A DNA stretch of 64,000 nt from Synechococcus sp. WH 7803 (GCA_000063505.1 CT971583.1:2302981-2366980); one strand, 5' to 3'; shown: positions 34,440-45,201, numbered from the stretch's first letter. A program made the numbers and translations. Notes: generated by a model from the sequence alone, not told the origin.

Positions 34440-36088
34440 ATCAGGAAACGCTGCTGTTCGATCCGGCCGTTCCGGAACCCGGTGCCCTGCGCACGGTCCT
34501 GGCATTCCCCAGCACGTACACGGTGGGAATCACCAGCCTTGGCTACCAGATCGTCTGGGCCACGTTGGCTTCACGGTCTGATCTGGATGTGCGCAGGCTG
34601 TTCACCGATCAGGGTGATCCCCCGCACCGCCACTGCGATCTGTTCGGTCTGTCCCTGAGCTGGGAACTGGATGGTCCTGTGTTGCTGGATCTGCTCGAAG
34701 ACCAGCGCATCCCGATCTGGAGCGAACAGCGAACGGACGCTGACCCGATCGTGTTCGGAGGGGGGCCTGTGTTGACCGCGAACCCTGAACCCCTGGCGCC
34801 GTTTTTCGATGTGATCCTGCTGGGGGATGGGGAGGATCTTCTTCCAGCCTTCATCGACGCCCTGCAGGCGGTGCGCAACGCGCCAAGGGCTGTGCGTCTG
34901 CGGCACCTGGCCAAGGTTCCCGGCATCTATGTGCCGGCGCTCTACGCCCCTGACTTCGATGCCGAGGGAACGCTGCAGTCGACCAAGCCGATCGAAGCCG
35001 ATCTTCCCGCCACCGTGACCAAGCAGACCTGGCGCGGCAACACCCTCAGCCACTCCACGGTGATCACTCCCGATGCCGCATGGCCTGACATCCACATGGT
35101 GGAAGTGGTGCGCAGCTGCCCTGAACTCTGTCGCTTCTGCCTGGCCAGCTATCTCACCCTTCCCTTCCGGACTCCATCCCTGGATGACGGGCTGATTCCT
35201 GCGGTGGAACGGGGCCTCAAGGCGACCCGTCGTTTGGGACTGCTGGGTGCATCCGTCACCCAGCATCCACAGTTCACTGATCTGCTCACCTGGCTCGGCA
35301 GCGATCGCTTCGATGACGTTCGCGTGAGCGTGAGCTCCGTGCGAGCGGCCACCGTGACCCCCGCCCTGGCCGCCAGCCTCGCCAGTCGGGGCAGCAAATC
35401 GCTGACCATCGCAATCGAAAGCGGCAGTGAACGGATGCGCCGCGTCGTGAACAAAAAGTTGAGCAGCGAAGAGATCAACGCCGCTGCACGCCATGCCAAG
35501 CAGGGTGGTCTCAGTGCCCTGAAGCTCTACGGAATGGTGGGACTCCCCAGCGAAGAGGAGGAGGACGTGGAAGCTACCGCCGATCTGCTGCTGCAACTCA
35601 AGAAAGCCACACCAGGGCTGCGTTTCACCCTCGGGGTGAGCACGTTCGTTCCCAAGGCTCACACCCCGTTCCAATGGCAAGGGGTGCGGCCGGAAGCCGA
35701 CAAACGCTTGAAACGCCTCGGCAAACGGCTGAAACCGAAAGGCATCGACTTGCGGCCCGAGAGTTATGGCTGGAGCGTGATCCAGGCGCTGCTGTCACGA
35801 AGTGATCGTCGACTGGCGTCTGTGATCGTGGCCGTCCGCGGAACGCAGGAGAGTCTTGGCGGTTGGAAGAAGGCCTACCGAGCGGCTCGGGCTGGGGAGC
35901 TGCCCGCGGCCAGCAGCGCCGGTGTGGCCTTACCTCTGCCGCCAGCCTGGGAGCAGGTGGTTCACGAAACCTGGCCGGACGACACGGTGCTGCCCTGGGA
36001 GCATCTGCAGGGACCCCTACCCCAGGACACCCTGCTCAAGCACCAGCAACAGGCGCTGCGTGCTGAGCCGGCTGAACCCGTGGACTGA
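34436..36088 (+). CDS. B12-binding-type radical SAM protein, apparent CTG start
   Basis: The protein has an N-terminal cobalamin-binding-like domain (RTVLAFPSTYTVGITSLGYQIVW, then FGLSLSWELD and VFGGGPVLTANPEPLAPFFD). A radical SAM domain follows, with cluster cysteines Cys228, Cys232 and Cys235 in CPELCRFC. The substrate is unknown; the family includes methylthiotransferase-like and tetrapyrrole-related enzymes. Start choice is unusual. Family sequence runs upstream of the first GTG (34523), yet no ATG, GTG or TTG occurs in frame between 34226 and 34523. The CTG at 34436 overlaps the CLC stop as CTGA and gives 550 residues; CTGs at 34451, 34454, 34487 and 34499 are alternatives. The 3' end overlaps the convergent gene by 53 bases. 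Confidence 0.8.
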   Translation: MNQETLLFDPAVPEPGALRTVLAFPSTYTVGITSLGYQIVWATLASRSDLDVRRLFTDQGDPPHRHCDLFGLSLSWELDGPVLLDLLEDQRIPIWSEQRTDADPIVFGGGPVLTANPEPLAPFFDVILLGDGEDLLPAFIDALQAVRNAPRAVRLRHLAKVPGIYVPALYAPDFDAEGTLQSTKPIEADLPATVTKQTWRGNTLSHSTVITPDAAWPDIHMVEVVRSCPELCRFCLASYLTLPFRTPSLDDGLIPAVERGLKATRRLGLLGASVTQHPQFTDLLTWLGSDRFDDVRVSVSSVRAATVTPALAASLASRGSKSLTIAIESGSERMRRVVNKKLSSEEINAAARHAKQGGLSALKLYGMVGLPSEEEEDVEATADLLLQLKKATPGLRFTLGVSTFVPKAHTPFQWQGVRPEADKRLKRLGKRLKPKGIDLRPESYGWSVIQALLSRSDRRLASVIVAVRGTQESLGGWKKAYRAARAGELPAASSAGVALPLPPAWEQVVHETWPDDTVLPWEHLQGPLPQDTLLKHQQQALRAEPAEPVD

Positions 36089-37340
36089 ACGATGCCCGCA
36101 AACCCGCAAGCAGAATCCAGCCGGCGATGTTCAGACGGCTGTCGAAGAACGGCAGATCTGTGGCATGCAGAACCGTGAGCACCAGGGCAGCGGTCCACCA
36201 AGATCGATCAAACAAAGCCAGAGGACCACGGCGCAGGCTCACCACCAGCAACAGCAGCACCAAAGCCACCACCAACACGGCCGCAGGCAGGCCATGGCTG
36301 ATGGCCAGTTCCAAAGGGAGATTGTGGGCATGGCCGTGCCACTTGCCCGCTCTCAGGGGATAGATCACTGAGAAGGCCGCGGCACCCCAGCCAAACCAGG
36401 GGCGTTCCGCAATCAACTGCAGGGCGAGTCCCCACTGGCTGAGCCGTGTGGACGCCAGGGCCCGCTGGCTGGCGTACTGCGTATCGCTGAGACGGGCCCA
36501 GATCCCCTCGGGAACGAGCGTGCGCGCCGGATCCTGGAGCAGGGGAGGCACACCGGGAACAACGGCCACCAGCACGGGCAACAGAGCCAACCCCAGCAGG
36601 GGCAGGAGCCAGGGCCAGCTCGGGGGACCGAGCACCAGGGGAACAGCAAGCACCAGCGCTCCCCAGCCATTGCGCGACTCGGTCAGCACCAGCGACAGCA
36701 CCACAGCCGCAGCCATGGTCAGCACCACCCCCCGGCGCATGCGGTTGAGACCAGGCTGCACCAACGCCGCCAGCATCAGCGGCCAGACCATGGCCAACCA
36801 GGCCGAAGCGATGTTGGCGTAGTCAAACAGTCCCGACAAACGTCCTTCAGGACGGCCGCCGGCGGACATGAACCAGATGATCAGGCCCCCGAACATCTGC
36901 CAGGGACCCTGCCAACCCAGCCAGAGCTGGCCCAAACCGGTCACGACCACCGGAACAGTGCCGGCCACAAGCCAGAGGCTGCTGCGCCGACGCGACGAGG
37001 CCAGAGCCACATAGGGCTGAAATCCCCAGAAGCCCCAGAAAAAGGGAATCCAGTTGGCCAAGCCAGCCCAGGCCAACGGCCCGGAATACGACTGCACACA
37101 ACCAACCACCATGAACACTGCAGCCAGCAGCAGAGGGGCATTCCAGGGGTCACGCCAAAACGGACGCTCCCGACCCACACTTCCCAGGATCAGAGCGGGA
37201 AACAAAAGAAGACCAGCCAGCAGGGCACTGGAGGGCAGAAAGAACAATCCGAGCTGGAAGCAGCGCCATCCCCAGGTGGATGCGCACGGACCAGCCTCTC
37301 CATCCAGCCAGGCCGCGACCATGGGCAGGAAACGGGTCAT
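36036..37340 (-). CDS. O-antigen ligase / IctB-like polytopic membrane protein
   Basis: The 434-residue protein has about ten membrane helices and the Wzy/ligase signature region, with a large loop containing WARLSDTQYASQRALASTRLSQWGLALQLI, then PWFGWGAAAFSVIYP and GHAHNLPLELAISHG. These features are shared by O-antigen ligases and by the cyanobacterial IctB group once proposed as bicarbonate transporters. A role in cell-surface glycan assembly is the more likely reading. The start overlaps the purU stop by four bases, so the two genes are co-transcribed. The 3' end overlaps the radical SAM gene by 53 bases, the longest convergent overlap in the window. Confidence 0.78.
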   Translation of the reverse strand: MTRFLPMVAAWLDGEAGPCASTWGWRCFQLGLFFLPSSALLAGLLLFPALILGSVGRERPFWRDPWNAPLLLAAVFMVVGCVQSYSGPLAWAGLANWIPFFWGFWGFQPYVALASSRRRSSLWLVAGTVPVVVTGLGQLWLGWQGPWQMFGGLIIWFMSAGGRPEGRLSGLFDYANIASAWLAMVWPLMLAALVQPGLNRMRRGVVLTMAAAVVLSLVLTESRNGWGALVLAVPLVLGPPSWPWLLPLLGLALLPVLVAVVPGVPPLLQDPARTLVPEGIWARLSDTQYASQRALASTRLSQWGLALQLIAERPWFGWGAAAFSVIYPLRAGKWHGHAHNLPLELAISHGLPAAVLVVALVLLLLVVSLRRGPLALFDRSWWTAALVLTVLHATDLPFFDSRLNIAGWILLAGLRASFSPRVQPAQHAAPVAGA

Positions 37341-38191
37341 GCGAACACAGCCGTGCGTCCGCGATACACCATCACCTGACGACGGAGGTGGAGACGCAAG
37401 GCACGGGCCAGGGCCAGCCTTTCCGTGTCACGCCCTTTTCGAATCAGATCCTCCACCTCATCGCGGTGACTCACGGTGGCGATTGTTTGCTCAATGATCG
37501 GGCCGTCATCCAGTTCCTCGGTGACGTAGTGCGCTGTAGCACCGATCAGCTTCACTCCGCGCTCCCAGGCCCGGTGATAAGGCTGCGCACCCTTGAAAGC
37601 CGGCAAGAACGAATGGTGAATGTTGATCACCTCGGAAAAACGCTCCAGAAAACCCCCACTCAACACCTGCATGTACTTGGCGAGCACAGCCAGATCAACC
37701 TGGTGTTCGTCCAACAACTCGAGGATGGTGGCCTCCGCTTCAGCCTTCTTTCCTGTGGTCACGGGAACGCAAACGAACGGCACTCCGAAATCAGCGCAAT
37801 AGGGTTCCAAATCGGGATGGTTGCTGATCACCAAAGGAACCTGCATGGGCAGCTCTCCGCTGCGGGCCCGCCAAAGCAGATCGAGCAAGCAATGGCTCTG
37901 CTTGCTCACCAGGATGGCAACCCGGGGATGGTCATCGGAAAAATGCACCTGGGCATCACCACCAAGACGCTCCGCCAGAGCCTTCACCGCCACTGGGATG
38001 GCCTCCCTGGGTAAACCGAAACCCTGCAGATCCCACTCGATCCGGCTGAGAAACAATCCAGCTCCCGCATCGGTGTGGTGGTCGGCGTGGCGAATGTTGC
38101 CGCCGTTCGCGGCCACCCAGCCAGCGATATCGCTCACGAGTGCCGGGCGATCAGGACAGATCAGCTGCAGGATGACCGAGGCGGATGACAC
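37337..38191 (-). CDS. purU: Formyltetrahydrofolate deformylase PurU
   Basis: PurU hydrolyses 10-formyl-tetrahydrofolate to tetrahydrofolate and formate. The protein has an N-terminal ACT domain (ILQLICPDRPALVSDIAGWVA) and a C-terminal formyltransferase-like domain with the catalytic stretch INIHHSFLPAFKGAQPYHRA and the Asp of TEELDDGPII. The GTG at 38191 gives 284 residues; a TTG at 38203 adds four. No ATG is available. The formate released is the substrate of PurT, also encoded in this window at 50-51 kb. Confidence 0.92.
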   Translation of the reverse strand: MSSASVILQLICPDRPALVSDIAGWVAANGGNIRHADHHTDAGAGLFLSRIEWDLQGFGLPREAIPVAVKALAERLGGDAQVHFSDDHPRVAILVSKQSHCLLDLLWRARSGELPMQVPLVISNHPDLEPYCADFGVPFVCVPVTTGKKAEAEATILELLDEHQVDLAVLAKYMQVLSGGFLERFSEVINIHHSFLPAFKGAQPYHRAWERGVKLIGATAHYVTEELDDGPIIEQTIATVSHRDEVEDLIRKGRDTERLALARALRLHLRRQVMVYRGRTAVFA

Positions 38192-38241
38192 ACAAACGAC
38201 CAAAACACACCCTGATTCTGCGCCCGAAAGCGCTCTGCAAC

Positions 38242-38502
38242 TCAGCGCAGGTGCAGGTTGAGATCCCGGGGTGTGGCCTGGCGGATCCTGGCCCGGATCG
38301 TGGGGAGACCGAGGCGTTCATGGGCAGCGACCCGGTGACAGCCGTTGAACCCCCAGAGCTGACCCTTCACCTCGAGGAGATCGATCGGTTCGCGCAAACC
38401 CTCGTGGGCAATCGAGGTCATCAGCGCTTCCACCTTGGCTTCATCCAAGAAACGCTGAAGCGGGCGTCGCACGGAGGCGAGAGGGACCGATGCAACCCTC
38501 AT
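38242..38502 (-). CDS. srx: Sulfiredoxin
   Basis: Sulfiredoxin uses ATP to reduce over-oxidised (sulfinic) cysteine in 2-Cys peroxiredoxins. The 86-residue protein has the ParB-like fold seen in the family and the defining GCHR motif at residues 54-57, with catalytic Cys55 (WGFNGCHRVAAHERLG). The N-terminal MRVASVPLASVRRPL fits the ATG at 38502; another ATG lies four codons upstream. It is on the same strand as purU, which begins 50 bases beyond its start side and reads away as the next gene, and it is divergent from psbQ. The photosynthetic neighbour fits a role in oxidative-stress repair, though that is inference. Confidence 0.88.
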   Translation of the reverse strand: MRVASVPLASVRRPLQRFLDEAKVEALMTSIAHEGLREPIDLLEVKGQLWGFNGCHRVAAHERLGLPTIRARIRQATPRDLNLHLR

Positions 38503-38577
38503 AAGCGAACTCATAACGACTACGAACTATTTCACTGTAAAGCGCAGTTAAAGTCGCAGCACTTAATTGTTCTCGCC

Positions 38578-39036
38578 ATGCTGAGCGCCCTGCGTCGCCT
38601 TGCTGCGTTCTGCCTCTGTCTTGCTCTCTGCTTCGGCCTGGCCGCTTGCGATGGCGGCGCCAACGCCAAGCCTGCCACCATTAGCCCCGACGACATGGCT
38701 GTGATCCGTCGCCAAGTTGAAGGATTCACTGCAGCCAAAAAGCGCCTCCCAGAATTGGCCCAACTCGTGAATCAGCGGGACTGGACGTTCACCCGCAACT
38801 TGATCCACGGCCCCATGCAGGAAGTGGGTCGCGAAATGCTGTACATCAACCAGCGCCTGCTTCCCCAGGATCGCGACCAGGCCAATGCCCTGGCCGCTGA
38901 CCTGAAAGAAGCCATGGCCGATCTCGATGAAGCGGCCCGCCTCCAAGACGGTGCCCGTCTCCAGAAGGCCTATGTGGCTGTGGCCACTGGCTTCTCCAAC
39001 TATTCCGAAGTGATCCCTGCTCAGGCGCTGAGCTGA
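38578..39036 (+). CDS. psbQ: Photosystem II PsbQ-like lipoprotein
   Basis: The 152-residue protein has a lipoprotein signal with the lipobox LAAC and modified Cys24. A four-helix bundle domain follows (MAVIRRQVEGFTAAKKRLPELAQLVNQRDWTFTRNLIHGPMQEV). Cyanobacterial PsbQ sits on the lumenal face of photosystem II and stabilises the oxygen-evolving complex. The ATG at 38578 directly precedes the signal. The stop codon is overlapped by the likely CTG start of the following oxidoreductase gene, which implies coupled translation. Confidence 0.9.
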   Translation: MLSALRRLAAFCLCLALCFGLAACDGGANAKPATISPDDMAVIRRQVEGFTAAKKRLPELAQLVNQRDWTFTRNLIHGPMQEVGREMLYINQRLLPQDRDQANALAADLKEAMADLDEAARLQDGARLQKAYVAVATGFSNYSEVIPAQALS

Positions 39037-40139
39037 CTGCCTCCATCGCTGTCGTCGGTGCCGGCATCGTCGGCACCGCCACGTCCTGGCATCTCAGCCG
39101 CCAAGGACATGCTGTAGTGCTCCTGGATCCCTGCCTGGCTTCAGAGGTGCCGGAGGCATCGAGCCAGCGTGGCTTGAACGGAAGCACAGCATCTCTGGGC
39201 GTTCTGATGGGCCATTGCTTTCGTCGCTCCAGCGGCCGGGGCTGGCGCCTGCGCCAGCGCAGCATGGCCCTCTGGCCAAACTGGGTCTCTCAGCTTGACC
39301 ATCCGAGCTCACCGCTCAGCCTGCAGACCCCCCTGGTTCAGCTGGCCGCCAGCGCGGAAGAAGCCGAGCGCATGCGACAGCTCGCCCAGGTCAGACGTGA
39401 GCGAGGACTGCAGTTTCTCGAGGAGCCAGCGTTGCCATCAGCGCAGACGCCATGGCCGCGAACGGGCCATGGGGCGTTGCTCTCTGAACAGGATGGACGG
39501 GTGGACCCTCTGGGGCTGCTACGCGCCCTGCGCCGGGCTTTCAAGGCACAGGGCGGAACGTTGCGTTCAACCTCGGCACAGCATTTGGAGCGTTCCAGTG
39601 CTGGCGGCAACGGTCGCTGGCGAGTGGTCACCGCCGCTGGGGATTCGCTGCGCGTGGATGCCGTGGTGATCTGCTCAGCCCTGGGCAGTGCGCCATTGCT
39701 GGAGCCCCTGGGACACCCAAGGCCCATGGAGGCCGTGCTGGGGCAAGTGCTGGAGCTGAAACGCCAGGACTCTCAAGCCAGCTGGGAGCACTGGCCCGCC
39801 GTCCTCACCTGTGGCGGCATCAATCTGATCCCCCACGGCGAGCGGCAGCTGTGGCTGGGAGCCACCGTGGAACCCGGTAGCGAAGCCAATCCCTCCCTGC
39901 TGCCTGCCATGCAGACGCTGAACAACCTGGCTCCCCAGTGGTTGCACGACACGGAGCGCGTTGGCCAGTGGCATGGTTTGCGCGCACGCCCGCAGGGCCG
40001 GCCGGCTCCGCTGTTGGAACAACTGGAGCCCGGCTTGATTCTGGCTTCAGGTCACTACCGCAATGGGGTGCTGCTGGCTCCAGCCAGCGCCGAATGGGTG
40101 AGCCAGCAGATTGATGGATCAATCCTTACCGCCCCTTAA
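39033..40139 (+). CDS. FAD-dependent oxidoreductase (DAO family), apparent CTG start
   Basis: The product of 368 residues opens with the Rossmann dinucleotide-binding motif VVGAGIVGTATSWHLSRQGHAVVLLD (given here in part as GAGIVG). C-terminal GLRARPQGRPAPLLEQ and LASGHYRNGVLLAPA segments are typical of glycine/D-amino-acid oxidase relatives. The substrate is unknown. The start is striking: the first GTG (39117) lies after the FAD motif, and no ATG, GTG or TTG occurs in frame from 38943 to 39117. Only the CTG at 39033 precedes the motif; it overlaps the psbQ stop as CTGA and gives the normal length L-T-A-S-I-A before the fold. Confidence 0.82.
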   Translation: MTASIAVVGAGIVGTATSWHLSRQGHAVVLLDPCLASEVPEASSQRGLNGSTASLGVLMGHCFRRSSGRGWRLRQRSMALWPNWVSQLDHPSSPLSLQTPLVQLAASAEEAERMRQLAQVRRERGLQFLEEPALPSAQTPWPRTGHGALLSEQDGRVDPLGLLRALRRAFKAQGGTLRSTSAQHLERSSAGGNGRWRVVTAAGDSLRVDAVVICSALGSAPLLEPLGHPRPMEAVLGQVLELKRQDSQASWEHWPAVLTCGGINLIPHGERQLWLGATVEPGSEANPSLLPAMQTLNNLAPQWLHDTERVGQWHGLRARPQGRPAPLLEQLEPGLILASGHYRNGVLLAPASAEWVSQQIDGSILTAP

Positions 40140-40214
40140 TTCGAAGCTGAAACGGTGTGCATAGGGTCCAGCCGGAGCTCGACCTCCAGACCAGTCGTTT
40201 TCGTCATCGAAATC

Positions 40215-41219
40215 ATGCGTCGTTCGTTTCAAGCCCGAGCGCTCACTGCCATTGCAGGACTCACCGCTGGCGTCAGCCTCGCCGCCTGCTCCTCCGGCGG
40301 TGGCGGCGGAGACCAACTCAAGGGCAGCCTGTCTGGGGCTGGCGCCTCGTTCCCTGCAGCCATCTACACCCGTTGGTTCCAGGAACTGGCTCCCCAGGGC
40401 ATCCAAGTGAACTATCAATCGGTTGGCTCCGGAGCCGGCGTGCGCCAGTTCCAAGCCGGAACCGTCGACTTCGGAGCCTCAGACGCACCGATGAAGGCAG
40501 ACGACATCGCCAAGGTGACCCGCGGCGTGCTGCAGATCCCGATGACCGCCGGTGCCATCGCCGTGGCTTACAACCTCCCGGGTTGCGATCTGAAGCTCAC
40601 CCAGCAGCAACTGGCTGACATCTTCCTCGGCAAGATCAAGAACTACAGCGACGTGGGCTGTGACGACAAAGCGATCACCGTGGTCCGTCGGTCCGATGGC
40701 TCCGGAACCACGTACAACTTCACCAAGCACCTCTCAGCCATCAGTGATGCCTGGAAAGACGGTCCAGGAACCGGCAAGTCCGTGGCCTGGCCCACAGGCG
40801 TTGGTGCCAAAGGCAACGAGGGTGTCGCCGCTCAGCTGAATCAGATCGACGGTGGTTTGGGTTACGTGGAGGTGGCTTACGTGAAAGGGAAGCTGCAGGC
40901 CGCTGCCTTGGCCAATGCATCCGGTGAACAGGTAAAGCCCACCAACGAAAGCGAGAGCACCGCTCTGGCCTCCATCGATCTGGGTCCCGATCTGATCGGA
41001 GGCAATCCCAATCCTCCCAAGGGCTATCCGATCGTGACCTTCACCTGGATCCTGGCCTACAAGGAAGGCAACGCCGACAAGACCGAGCTGCTGAAGAAGA
41101 CCTTCGAGTTCATGCTGTCGGAAAAGTCCCAGAGCCAGGCACCCGACCTGGGCTACGTCTCCCTGCCGGCCGAGGTTGTGGAGAAGTCCAAGGCTGCCGT
41201 GGCCCAGATCAGCGAGTGA
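40215..41219 (+). CDS. pstS: Phosphate ABC transporter substrate-binding lipoprotein PstS
   Basis: PstS binds phosphate outside the inner membrane and hands it to the PstCAB transporter. The 334-residue protein has a lipoprotein signal (lipobox LAAC, Cys25), then SGAGASFPAAIYTRWF, the SVGSGAGVRQF phosphate loop and FGASDAPM. A later VVRRSDGSGTTYNFTKHLS loop completes the site. The ATG at 40215 precedes the signal. No pstCAB genes follow: the gene stands alone, as is common in marine cyanobacteria, and ends at a strong terminator. A possible Pho-like repeat upstream is too degenerate to call. Confidence 0.94.
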   Translation: MRRSFQARALTAIAGLTAGVSLAACSSGGGGGDQLKGSLSGAGASFPAAIYTRWFQELAPQGIQVNYQSVGSGAGVRQFQAGTVDFGASDAPMKADDIAKVTRGVLQIPMTAGAIAVAYNLPGCDLKLTQQQLADIFLGKIKNYSDVGCDDKAITVVRRSDGSGTTYNFTKHLSAISDAWKDGPGTGKSVAWPTGVGAKGNEGVAAQLNQIDGGLGYVEVAYVKGKLQAAALANASGEQVKPTNESESTALASIDLGPDLIGGNPNPPKGYPIVTFTWILAYKEGNADKTELLKKTFEFMLSEKSQSQAPDLGYVSLPAEVVEKSKAAVAQISE

Positions 41220-41251
41220 TCGCCCAGCGCCGAAGCGCACAAACCAACAAA

Positions 41252-41279
41252 AAAGGGGGCCTTGCGGCCCCCTTTCTTT
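41252..41279. terminator. Bidirectional terminator between pstS and dnaK
   Basis: A ten-base perfect stem (AAAGGGGGCC with GGCCCCCTTT, loop TTGC) separates the convergent pstS and dnaK genes. Plus-strand tail is TTTCTTTG; the minus-strand tail is TTTTTTGTTGG. It can end both transcripts. Confidence 0.85.
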
Positions 41280-41297
41280 GTGATCAATGCGAAGGAC

Positions 41298-43214
<1,917 letters not shown>

Positions 43215-43337
43215 TCGGTGCCTCCAGACTCCGCGAAATGACTGATTAGATCTTTCGCATCTTCGTCAGAGGAAACGCCTGCAGGCGAGGGGTGGTTCCC
43301 GAACAGGCAGGCTGGTGAGCAGACACAGAACGGCACG

Positions 43338-44231
43338 ATGATCAGCGGAACCACCGGTCTGATCGGCCTGTTGGGGCAACCGGTGCGTCACTCGCTCTCA
43401 CCGGCGATGCACAATGCCGCCCTCGACGCCATGGGGCTTGATTGGCGCTACCTGGCACTGCCCTGTGCGCAGTCGGATCTGGGGTCTGTGCTCAGCGGCC
43501 TCAGAGCCGTGAACTGCCGCGGCCTGAACGTCACCATCCCGCACAAGCAGGCCGTGGCCCCCCACTGCACGGAGCTGAGTGCTCTGGCCTCGCGTCTCCA
43601 AGCCGTGAACACCCTCATCCCTGCCGAGAACGGCGGCTGGTACGGCCACAACACCGACGCTGAGGGATTTCTGGCTCCTCTGCAGGACACGTCAGAGGCG
43701 TGGCGCGGCGGCACGGCGGTTGTGCTGGGATGCGGTGGCAGTGCCCGTGCTGTTGTGGCAGGGCTTCAGCAACTGCCCCTGAACGCCATCCATATCGCCG
43801 GACGACGGGACACTGCACTGGCAGCCTTCTTGAGTGATCTGCGCCAACCCGCCGAGGAGGAGACAGTCCCCCTGGTTGGTATCCCCCTTGAGGAAAGCCG
43901 GATCCGGGAGCTTCTCACCCAGGCCTGCCTTGTGGTGAACACCACTCCCGTGGGGATGGAGGGGCACCAGGACGGAAGCACCATGCCCCTGAGTCAGGAC
44001 ATCTGGAACGATCTCGAGGCGAAGACAACGCTCTATGACCTCATCTACACGCCAAGACCGACGCCCTGGCTGACGCTGGGGGCAGAACGGGGTTGCCGCA
44101 CCATCGATGGCCTGGAAATGTTGGTCCAACAGGGCGCAGCATCCCTGCGCCGCTGGAGCGGCTGCTCCACGGTGCCGGTGGACGTGATGCGCCAGGCGGC
44201 TCTCAACTGCCTCGCCTCAACGCGGCGCTGA
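43338..44231 (+). CDS. aroE: Shikimate dehydrogenase (NADP+)
   Basis: AroE reduces 3-dehydroshikimate to shikimate. The 297-residue protein has the substrate site GQPVRHSLSPAMHNAA, the catalytic-Lys segment NVTIPHK, NTDAEGF, and the nucleotide-binding loop VVLGCGGSARAVV. A C-terminal DGLEMLVQQGAASLRRWSG helix closes the fold. The length is slightly above the usual 270-290. It is divergent from dnaK; the Tic20-like gene follows after 53 bases. Confidence 0.94.
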   Translation: MISGTTGLIGLLGQPVRHSLSPAMHNAALDAMGLDWRYLALPCAQSDLGSVLSGLRAVNCRGLNVTIPHKQAVAPHCTELSALASRLQAVNTLIPAENGGWYGHNTDAEGFLAPLQDTSEAWRGGTAVVLGCGGSARAVVAGLQQLPLNAIHIAGRRDTALAAFLSDLRQPAEEETVPLVGIPLEESRIRELLTQACLVVNTTPVGMEGHQDGSTMPLSQDIWNDLEAKTTLYDLIYTPRPTPWLTLGAERGCRTIDGLEMLVQQGAASLRRWSGCSTVPVDVMRQAALNCLASTRR

Positions 44232-44284
44232 GCCTCTGCATCCCCAGACGCCGGGCCTACGCTCAACGCGTTCGAGCCGCGGTC

Positions 44285-44749
44285 ATGTCCATCCCTTCCT
44301 GGCAACGGTTCTTGGGTCTTCTGGCCTATCTCCTTCCCTGGAGTGACGCGATTCCCTTCGGAGGTCACCTGATGGGGCAGTTTCCTTGGCTGCAGTGGCT
44401 GACCCTGCCCGCGTTGCCGATCGCCCTTCTGGAGCAGGGAATCCCCTTCGGCAACCTGCTGATCTTCTTCCTGCTGTTCCTGGCCGTGGTGCGCAACCCG
44501 GCTGTGCCCTATTTCATCCGCTTCAACACCCTGCAGGCGTTGCTGGTGGACATCATCGTTGTGCTGCTTGGGTATGCCTTCATGATTCTCCTGCAGCCTT
44601 TGGGCAGCGGTTTGATGTTGAGAACCCTCTCCAGCACGGTGGTGATTGCTGTTCTGGCCGTTGTGATCTTTGCGCTCGTGGAGTGCATCCGCGGCCGAGA
44701 GCCCGATCTGCCAGGCCTGAGCCAGGCCGTCCGCATGCAGCTCTACTGA
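44285..44749 (+). CDS. Tic20 family membrane protein
   Basis: The 154-residue protein has four hydrophobic segments with the Tic20 pattern: RFLGLLAYLLPWSDAIPFG, then VVRNPAVPYFIRFNTLQALLVDI, which is the family core, and a final span near residue 120. In chloroplasts Tic20 forms part of the inner-envelope import channel; the role of the cyanobacterial protein is unknown. The ATG at 44285 was chosen; a longer frame upstream runs through aroE. It precedes rpsF by 80 bases. Confidence 0.82.
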   Translation: MSIPSWQRFLGLLAYLLPWSDAIPFGGHLMGQFPWLQWLTLPALPIALLEQGIPFGNLLIFFLLFLAVVRNPAVPYFIRFNTLQALLVDIIVVLLGYAFMILLQPLGSGLMLRTLSSTVVIAVLAVVIFALVECIRGREPDLPGLSQAVRMQLY

Positions 44750-44829
44750 AGCTGTCAACCCCAAGGGGATAGGCTGTTGGATCCGTCGCTCACCCGGGTG
44801 AGCCATCAGTCCCTGTCGGAGCTGTCTCC

Positions 44830-45201
44830 ATGACCCAGCAGCCTTATTACGAGACCATGTACATCCTCCGGCCGGACATTCCGGAAGAGGAGGTTGAATC
44901 CCATCTGACCAAGTACCGCGACATCCTGGTGGAAGCGGGCGCTGATGTGCTCGACAACCAGATGCGTGGCAAGCGTCGCCTGGCCTATCCGATCGCCAAG
45001 CACAAGGAAGGCATCTACGTGCAGCTCAGCCACAACGGTGATGGCCAGCAGGTGGCCGTCCTCGAGAAGGTGATGCGTCTCAGCGAGGATGTGATTCGTT
45101 ATCTGACGGTGAAGCAGGAAGGACCTCTGCCCGCACCGCGCGTGGTTCCCGGCTCCGAACCCGCCGCTCCCCAACCGGAAACCGCTGAAACCTCTGCCTG
45201 A
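44830..45201 (+). CDS. rpsF: 30S ribosomal protein S6
   Basis: The 123-residue protein begins [21 protein letters not shown] and has the core [21 protein letters not shown], both diagnostic of S6, which binds S18 on the small-subunit platform. The C-terminal 25 residues are Pro/Ala/Glu-rich and extended, as in other cyanobacteria. It is not accompanied by rpsR or rplI here, unlike the usual bacterial operon. Confidence 0.95.

Noticed and set aside
34571..35680. A 369-codon minus-strand frame across the radical SAM gene
   Set aside because: It has no motif, and the plus strand has cluster cysteines and family sequence throughout.
40125..40142. Possible Pho-box repeats (CTTACCGC and CTTAATTC) before pstS
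   Set aside because: The units are spaced ten rather than eleven bases apart and no convincing third unit follows, so the match is too weak to list as a feature.
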